Shown piece by piece: positions 59,761-64,000 of a DNA stretch of 64,000 bases. The DNA comes from Pseudomonas sp. NC02 (GTDB lineage: Bacteria; Pseudomonadota; Gammaproteobacteria; Pseudomonadales; Pseudomonadaceae). The stretch covers positions 2,170,001 to 2,234,000 of the forward strand of contig NZ_CP025624.1 of assembly GCF_002874965.1 (NCBI RefSeq), read 5' to 3'. The number at the start of each line of letters is the position of its first letter. The stretch's first letter is position 1. A program made the position numbers and the translations under genes. The notes below the pieces were generated by a model that was not told the DNA's origin, did no database searches, and saw nothing but the letters and a program-made list of their open reading frames with translations.

Positions 59761-60093
59761 CTACGCCCGAGGTGTTTCGCGGTCCATCAGTTTGCCGATC
59801 AGCAGCACACTCAATTCGCTCAGTTGGTGTATGGCCAATGCCACGTCGCGGTCTTTGCCGGTCAGTTCGTCGGACAGGTCGAGCAGCAGGGCGCTGACGG
59901 AGGTAACGGTTTCGTAGCTGTTGGCGATCAGGATTTCGCTGCTGACGCCGGAGGTGACGCTGAAGAGGGCGGTTGCCTCTGGGACTGTCTCGGCATCAGT
60001 GCCGGGATTGAGGTAGTGATCAATGGCGCGCTGGGCAGCCTGGTGGAGTTTTTGATCAGGCGTGTTAGGAGGATTCGGCGTTACTTTGAACAT
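59761..60093 (-). CDS. DUF6124 family protein
   Basis: 110 residues; begins MFKVTPNPPNTPDQKLHQAAQRAIDHYL, the hallmark of a family abundant in Pseudomonas, often in several copies per genome. Helical, no catalytic motif. ATG at 60093 follows AGGA. Convergent with the preceding small gene. Function unknown. Confidence 0.88.
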   Translation of the reverse strand: MFKVTPNPPNTPDQKLHQAAQRAIDHYLNPGTDAETVPEATALFSVTSGVSSEILIANSYETVTSVSALLLDLSDELTGKDRDVALAIHQLSELSVLLIGKLMDRETPRA

Positions 60094-60544
60094 GGTGCAA
60101 TTCCTGAATGGGGCCGACACCCTTTCGCTACTACACAATAGGGTGGCAGCTGTACGCAGGTTAGTAGACCGGGGAATTACACAAAGCCGGCGCACCCGAA
60201 GGCGCCCTACGCACAGCCACCATCAAGCACAGACAGGAACGTCTGATAGATGCAGCTCATGCACTATGTGTAATTGACCCTAGGGCTACTAAACCCGATC
60301 ACTGAGTTTTCAGCGACCGAGCAACCTTAGAGATGGCCACCCAGGTGCACAAGCCGGCGGATTCTGACGTAAGCGTAGGCAATGGAGCAAGGTGGTGTTG
60401 TCTTTCAAAATGACGGATTTACCCCGTTGCCCCGCGTTAGCGTTGACGTTTTTCGCGAGCAAGCTTGCTCCTACAGGGCCGTGTGAACTTTTACCGGTGT
60501 GTAGGGCGTCCAAGCTGTAACGAACCCTGAGCCAAGGACACGCG
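60094..60544. other. 451-base gap without a gene, one REP arm
   Basis: Holds a single REP arm at 60452-60474 (TTCGCGAGCAAGCTTGCTCCTAC), related to the pair at 4494-4587. Its partner arm is missing. A short, unclear CCGGCGCACCC...GGGGTG region precedes it. No gene or promoter pattern can be supported except the ribosome site of the next gene. Confidence 0.6.
60452..60474. repeat. single REP arm
   Basis: Matches the right arm of the pair at 4494-4587 with two differences. A solo copy, probably a decayed doublet, 71 bases upstream of the TspO start. Confidence 0.75.
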
Positions 60545-60988
60545 ATGATCACCTTCCTTATTTTTCTTCTGGCCTGCGGTGCTGCTGCGAGCACCGGCAT
60601 TATCTTCAAACCGGGCGACTGGTACGCCACCCTGGTCAAACCCAGCTTCACGCCTCCCAACTGGCTGTTCCCGGTCGCCTGGACCATCATCTACCTGCTG
60701 CTGGCTTGGGCTGGCTATCGCTTGACCCTGATTCCCGGCAGCGAAATCGTGCTGGCTCTATGGGCCGCACAGATCGCCCTCAACACCCTGTGGACGCCCG
60801 TGTTCTTCGGCGCCCACCGGATTTTCGCCGGGATGGTGATCATCACGCTGCTGTGGCTGGTAGTGGCGGCCATGGTGCTGCTGACGGTGCGCCTGGATTT
60901 GATCACCGGGCTGATCCTGTTCCCGTACCTGGTGTGGCTCAGCGTTGCGGCTGCGTTGAATTTCTCCATCCTGCGCAATAACCGCTGA
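60545..60988 (+). CDS. tspO: TspO/MBR family membrane protein
   Basis: 147 residues, five helices. WYATLVKPSFTPPNWLFPVAWTIIYLLL at about 22-50 and ALWAAQIALNTLWTPVFFG at about 72-90 are the TspO signatures for tetrapyrrole/cholesterol binding. Bacterial members regulate porphyrin-linked stress responses. ATG follows AAGGA. Monocistronic. Confidence 0.94.
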   Translation: MITFLIFLLACGAAASTGIIFKPGDWYATLVKPSFTPPNWLFPVAWTIIYLLLAWAGYRLTLIPGSEIVLALWAAQIALNTLWTPVFFGAHRIFAGMVIITLLWLVVAAMVLLTVRLDLITGLILFPYLVWLSVAAALNFSILRNNR

Positions 60989-61087
60989 GCCTGGCGGCGT
61001 GGGCAGAGGGCGGAAACATCATTGCCATGATGCCCACGCACACTGGCCAAGGTGAACATCTCTTTTAGAGATAGAGGGAATATCGAA

Positions 61088-62035
61088 TTGGGAACTCACA
61101 CGCTGTGGCCTGCTGAAGAACATGAACTGGCGCAAATGCAGCGCTTTAACCAGAAGCTCGCCTGGATGCCGCGCTTTCGCATCCGCAACCGCGTGACGCC
61201 CCGGGTGATCCAGGCGCTGTTGCGCTCCAGCCAGATGGTGGCCGGCAACAAGTTGCTCAAGCATGGCCTGCACGCTGAAAGCCGGCGGGTGGGCTCGGTG
61301 CCGGTGCGCATCATCCGGCCGAAGGGCAAGGCCAGGGGCGTGGTGCTGGATATCCATGGCGGCGGCTGGGTGATCGGCAATGCGCAGATGAATGACGACC
61401 TCAACGTGGCCATGGTGAATGCGTGCGAGGTGGCGGTGGTGTCGGTGGATTACCGGCTGGCGGTGAATACACCGGTCGAAGGGATTCTGGAAGACTGCCT
61501 GGCCACGGCGCGCTGGTTGCTGGCGGACTGTGAGGAGTTCGCCGGCCTGCCGGTGATCGTTGTCGGCGAGTCTGCCGGGGGGCATCTGGCGGCGGCCACG
61601 CTGCTGGCGCTGAAGCAATCGCCCGAATTGCTGGCGCGGGTGAGCGGGGCGGTGCTGTATTACGGCGTCTACGATTTGACCGGTACACCGAGCGTGCGCA
61701 CGGCGGGATGCGAAACGCTGTTGCTGGACGGGCCGGGCATGGTGGAGGCGCTGCGCTTGCTGACGCCGGGCCTGAGTGACGAGCAGCGTCGGCAGCCGCC
61801 GTTGTCACCGTTGTATGGCGACCTTGCCGGGCTGCCGCCGGCACTGATGTTTGTGGGGGAGCTGGACCCGTTGCTGGACGACACGCTACAGATGGCCGAG
61901 CGATGGGCGGGGTCCGAGGTGTTTTTGTTACCGCAGGCGGCTCATGGGTTTATTCATTTTCCGACGGCGATGTCGGGCCGCGTGCTGGCTTACAGTCGCG
62001 AGTGGATAACGGGTCGTTTACGCTCGGTTGGTTGA
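61088..62035 (+). CDS. alpha/beta hydrolase, hormone-sensitive-lipase family
   Basis: 315 residues from TTG 61088, preceded by AGAGGGA; a GTG at 61052 in frame has no ribosome site. Catalytic elements: oxyanion HGGGW, nucleophile Ser in GESAGG, Asp in GELDPLLDDT and His in AAHGFIHF. HSL-type esterases act on short acyl esters. Monocistronic; the cytochrome c gene follows 33 bases later. Confidence 0.92.
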   Translation: MGTHTLWPAEEHELAQMQRFNQKLAWMPRFRIRNRVTPRVIQALLRSSQMVAGNKLLKHGLHAESRRVGSVPVRIIRPKGKARGVVLDIHGGGWVIGNAQMNDDLNVAMVNACEVAVVSVDYRLAVNTPVEGILEDCLATARWLLADCEEFAGLPVIVVGESAGGHLAAATLLALKQSPELLARVSGAVLYYGVYDLTGTPSVRTAGCETLLLDGPGMVEALRLLTPGLSDEQRRQPPLSPLYGDLAGLPPALMFVGELDPLLDDTLQMAERWAGSEVFLLPQAAHGFIHFPTAMSGRVLAYSREWITGRLRSVG

Positions 62036-62068
62036 TATTGGATTTTTACAACAAGGCCACATGGAAAG

Positions 62069-62452
62069 ATGAAAATAAGAAAGTCGTTCATCGCGTCGCT
62101 GGGGATTTTATCGCTGGTTCAAACGTCACTGTCCTTTGCGGACAACGCTAACGGGAAAAACATTTATCTGCAGCGCTGCGCCATGTGCCACGGCGCGGAT
62201 ATCAAAGGCACGGGACCCTTGGCGAATAAAAGCAATCCGCCTACGCCTGACCTGACAACGGCTACTTTCAAAAAACGCTTGAGTGATTATCCGGGCGTTA
62301 TCGTGTCGTCCGTCATTCTTCGTCCAAATGGCGACCTGATTCCCAGAACGTTGCGGGAGAACGGTGTGAGGTTGTCACCGTTCACCTGGAAAGTTCAGGA
62401 CTTCCGCGACTTGAATCAGTACATGAGTGGAGTGATTTCAAAAAGCCGATGA
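62069..62452 (+). CDS. small periplasmic cytochrome c
   Basis: 127 residues. Sec signal peptide (about 1-24, SFA|DN), haem motif CAMCH (C37, C40, H41) in LQRCAMCHGADIKGTG. The distal Met ligand is not clear: no Met lies in the segment ENGVRLSPFTW where a class I cytochrome would have it; Met near position 118 is the only candidate. A single-haem electron carrier of unknown partner. Confidence 0.87.
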   Translation: MKIRKSFIASLGILSLVQTSLSFADNANGKNIYLQRCAMCHGADIKGTGPLANKSNPPTPDLTTATFKKRLSDYPGVIVSSVILRPNGDLIPRTLRENGVRLSPFTWKVQDFRDLNQYMSGVISKSR

Positions 62453-62459
62453 TGCTGCT

Positions 62460-62565
62460 CGTTCCCACGCTCTGCGTGGGAATGCATCCCGTGACGCTCC
62501 GCGTCACCAACAGCGGGACGCAGAGCGTCCCCGGCGGCATTCCCACGCGGAGTGTGGGAACGATC
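62460..62565. repeat. inverted repeat element, second copy of the GTTCCCACGC family
   Basis: Arms about 62460-62484 and 62538-62565 are reverse complements with two or three differences, with inner GTGACGC-TCCGCGTCAC and GGGACGC-AGAGCGTCCC hairpins. Matches the element at 33655-33789. It fills the gap between the cytochrome gene and the convergent sulfur transporter gene. Confidence 0.82.
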
Positions 62566-62567
62566 AG

Positions 62568-63779
62568 TCAGCAACCGCTCAACGCTACCTGCGGACGCTC
62601 ACCTGCAAAGAAGAACGGCCGCAACCGCACGCCCACGCTATTGCCGATAAACGCCGCCACCAACCACACCCAGCCATGCAGGCTGCCCGAGGCAATCCCG
62701 CTGAAGTACGCGCCGATGTTGCAGCCGTACGCCAGTCGCGAGCCGTAACCCAACAGCAACCCACCGATCACCGCGGCGAACAGCGAGCGTGCCGGAATTT
62801 TGAGGCTTGGAGCGAAACGCCCGGCCAATCCCGCAGCCAACAGCGCACCGAGGATGATGCCGACGTCCATCACACTGGTGACGTCTTCCCACACCGGCGC
62901 CGCCAGGGCATTGGCATTGCCCGGCATTTGCCAGAACGCCCAGCTGCCTACGTCCACGCCCAACCCGCCGGCAACCTTGGCGCCCCACAGGGCGAACGCC
63001 GAAGTGATACCCCATGGCCGCCCGGCCAGTGCCAGGGTGGCGTAGTTGAGCAGGGCCAGGCCAATTGCGCCCCACACCAATGGCCATGGCCCGCGCAGGA
63101 AGCGGCGCAGGCCCTGGTGCTGGCTAGTGACGCCGGCTTCGAGTTGCCCGTGACGGCCTTTTTCCAGGCGCACGGTAACTGCTGCGATGACCCCGAACAC
63201 GGCCAGGCTCGCGAGCAATGCCGGCATTACACCGAAGCTTTTGACGATGGAGATCGCCGGGAACGAGGGCAGGGCAAACCACCATTCGATGTGGTGAGTC
63301 GCAATCAACGAACCACAGATAAAGAAGAACAGCGTCACCAGCATGCGCGCGTTACCACCGCCCACAGTGAACAGGGTGCCGGACGCACAACCGCCGCCCA
63401 GCTGCATGCCGATGCCGAAAATGAATGCCCCGAACACCACCGAAACCCCGGCCGGTGCCACCAGCCCGACCACGGGCTGGCCGAACAGGGTGCCGGCCCC
63501 CAGCGCGGGGAAGAACAGCACCACGGCAATCGCCAGCATCACCATCTGCGCACGCAAGCCCGCGCCACGCCGGTCGGTGATGAACACCCGCCAGGCCGAG
63601 GTGAAGCCGAAGGCAGCGTGGTACAGCGTCAGGCCCAGTGCGGCGCCGACCACCAGCAACAGCACCTGGCGCGAGCCGACGCTGTTTTGCAGGAAGACGG
63701 CGCCGAACAGCAGGATGGCAAACGCCAGCAATGGCGCGACCGGCTTGCGCGCTGGGGTTGTGGACAGGGAAAGGCTCAT
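62568..63779 (-). CDS. YeeE/YedE family sulfur (thiosulfate-type) transporter
   Basis: 403 residues, many helices. Two signature repeats are visible: QLGGGCASGTLFTVGGGN near 125-142 and GYGSRLAYGCNIGAYFSGIASGSLHGW near 345-371, with the conserved Cys residues thought to relay thiosulfate or sulfite-type ions. No sulfurtransferase gene lies next to it in the window. Start ATG at 63779. The 3' end meets the repeat element. Confidence 0.92.
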   Translation of the reverse strand: MSLSLSTTPARKPVAPLLAFAILLFGAVFLQNSVGSRQVLLLVVGAALGLTLYHAAFGFTSAWRVFITDRRGAGLRAQMVMLAIAVVLFFPALGAGTLFGQPVVGLVAPAGVSVVFGAFIFGIGMQLGGGCASGTLFTVGGGNARMLVTLFFFICGSLIATHHIEWWFALPSFPAISIVKSFGVMPALLASLAVFGVIAAVTVRLEKGRHGQLEAGVTSQHQGLRRFLRGPWPLVWGAIGLALLNYATLALAGRPWGITSAFALWGAKVAGGLGVDVGSWAFWQMPGNANALAAPVWEDVTSVMDVGIILGALLAAGLAGRFAPSLKIPARSLFAAVIGGLLLGYGSRLAYGCNIGAYFSGIASGSLHGWVWLVAAFIGNSVGVRLRPFFFAGERPQVALSGC

Positions 63780-63801
63780 CGGGAATCTCGGGTGATGTGG
63801 G

Positions 63802-64000
63802 TTAAGGGCGAGGTGGCGAAGTATAAACCTCGCGCTCCGCCACTGGCGCCTTGAAAAGCAACGCCAGCGCCACGATCACCGACAGCGCCACGGCCACTGC
63901 GCCCGCCAGGTACACCGATGCCACTCCGGCCACGCCGGCCAAGGCGCCGATCAGCGGGGTGCTGACCCCCAGCGAAATATCCAGGAACGCCACATACGCA
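63802..64000 (-). CDS. MFS transporter, C-terminal end (cut by window edge)
   Basis: The minus-strand frame is open from the right edge to the stop at 63802; only about 66 C-terminal residues are seen. GVSTPLIGALAGVAGVASVYLAGAVAVALSVIVALALLF covers two final helices of an MFS protein. It ends 22 bases before the sulfur transporter gene start on the same strand, so the two may form an operon. Confidence 0.8.
   Translation of the reverse strand, partial: AYVAFLDISLGVSTPLIGALAGVAGVASVYLAGAVAVALSVIVALALLFKAPVAEREVYTSPPRP

Overview
The window looks like a chromosomal segment of a fluorescent-group Pseudomonas. The supporting signs are a high-GC coding pattern, REP-type inverted repeats with arms of the form GCGAGC-AAGCTTGCTC, and several small families I associate with that genus (DUF6124, DUF3144, DUF4287, DUF2867). 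No rRNA, tRNA, CRISPR array or intact insertion sequence was seen. The content is accessory metabolism: small modules, each made of a regulator plus one to five transporter or enzyme genes. There are 13 transcription factors (7 LysR, 2 TetR, one each MarR, AraC/cupin, MocR, HxlR) and 7 major-facilitator transporters, one of them cut by the right edge.

Layout. 1-4.5 kb: 3' part of an RND pump gene, its adaptor and its outer-membrane lipoprotein channel. 4.6-5.5 kb: YghU-like glutathione enzyme between two REP pairs. 5.5-9.9 kb: a minus-strand operon of RraA-type aldolase, class I aminotransferase and glutamate-family symporter, with a divergent LysR. This suggests uptake, transamination and retro-aldol cleavage of an amino acid. 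9.9-14.2 kb: LysR, TetR/MFS pair, orphan fimbrial-type protein, LysR. 14.3-15.3 kb: a secreted metallo-beta-lactamase-fold hydrolase very like methyl parathion hydrolase. 15.3-23.2 kb: a LysR gene divergent from a five-gene operon of oligopeptide-type ABC importer parts with an argininosuccinate-lyase-like enzyme in the middle.

23.2-33.5 kb is mostly housekeeping or conserved genes: DUF3144, PQQ-type sugar dehydrogenase with DUF2231 membrane protein, ProP, bestrophin, GNAT, DHH phosphoesterase, TrmK, aldo-keto reductase with divergent TetR, secreted nuclease, and a short DUF1289 gene. 33.5-33.8 kb is two perfect inverted repeats back to back. 33.8-36.4 kb is a MarR - isochorismatase-like - membrane protein - MFS operon. 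36.7-41.8 kb holds tautomerase/LysR, AraC/MFS, VOC, DUF2867 and DUF4287 genes.

41.9-46.4 kb is the most unusual locus: one gene joins a [2Fe-2S]/FAD/NAD reductase to an M24 pita-bread metallohydrolase, divergent from a MocR regulator and followed by an MFS gene. 46.5-49 kb is an MHS transporter - Asp/Glu racemase-like - DCC protein operon. 49.2-53 kb is an AT-richer islet with a single ABC exporter, hairpin repeats and two orphan genes. 53.1-59.2 kb holds OYE reductase, a second M24 hydrolase and a quinone-oxidoreductase-like gene, each with its own regulator. 59.5-64 kb holds small conserved genes, TspO, an HSL-type esterase, a cytochrome c, a YeeE/YedE sulfur transporter and a partial MFS gene.

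Functions are read from motifs and gene context only. Substrates for the operons at 5.5-8.8, 16.4-23.2 and 41.9-46.4 kb are inferences.
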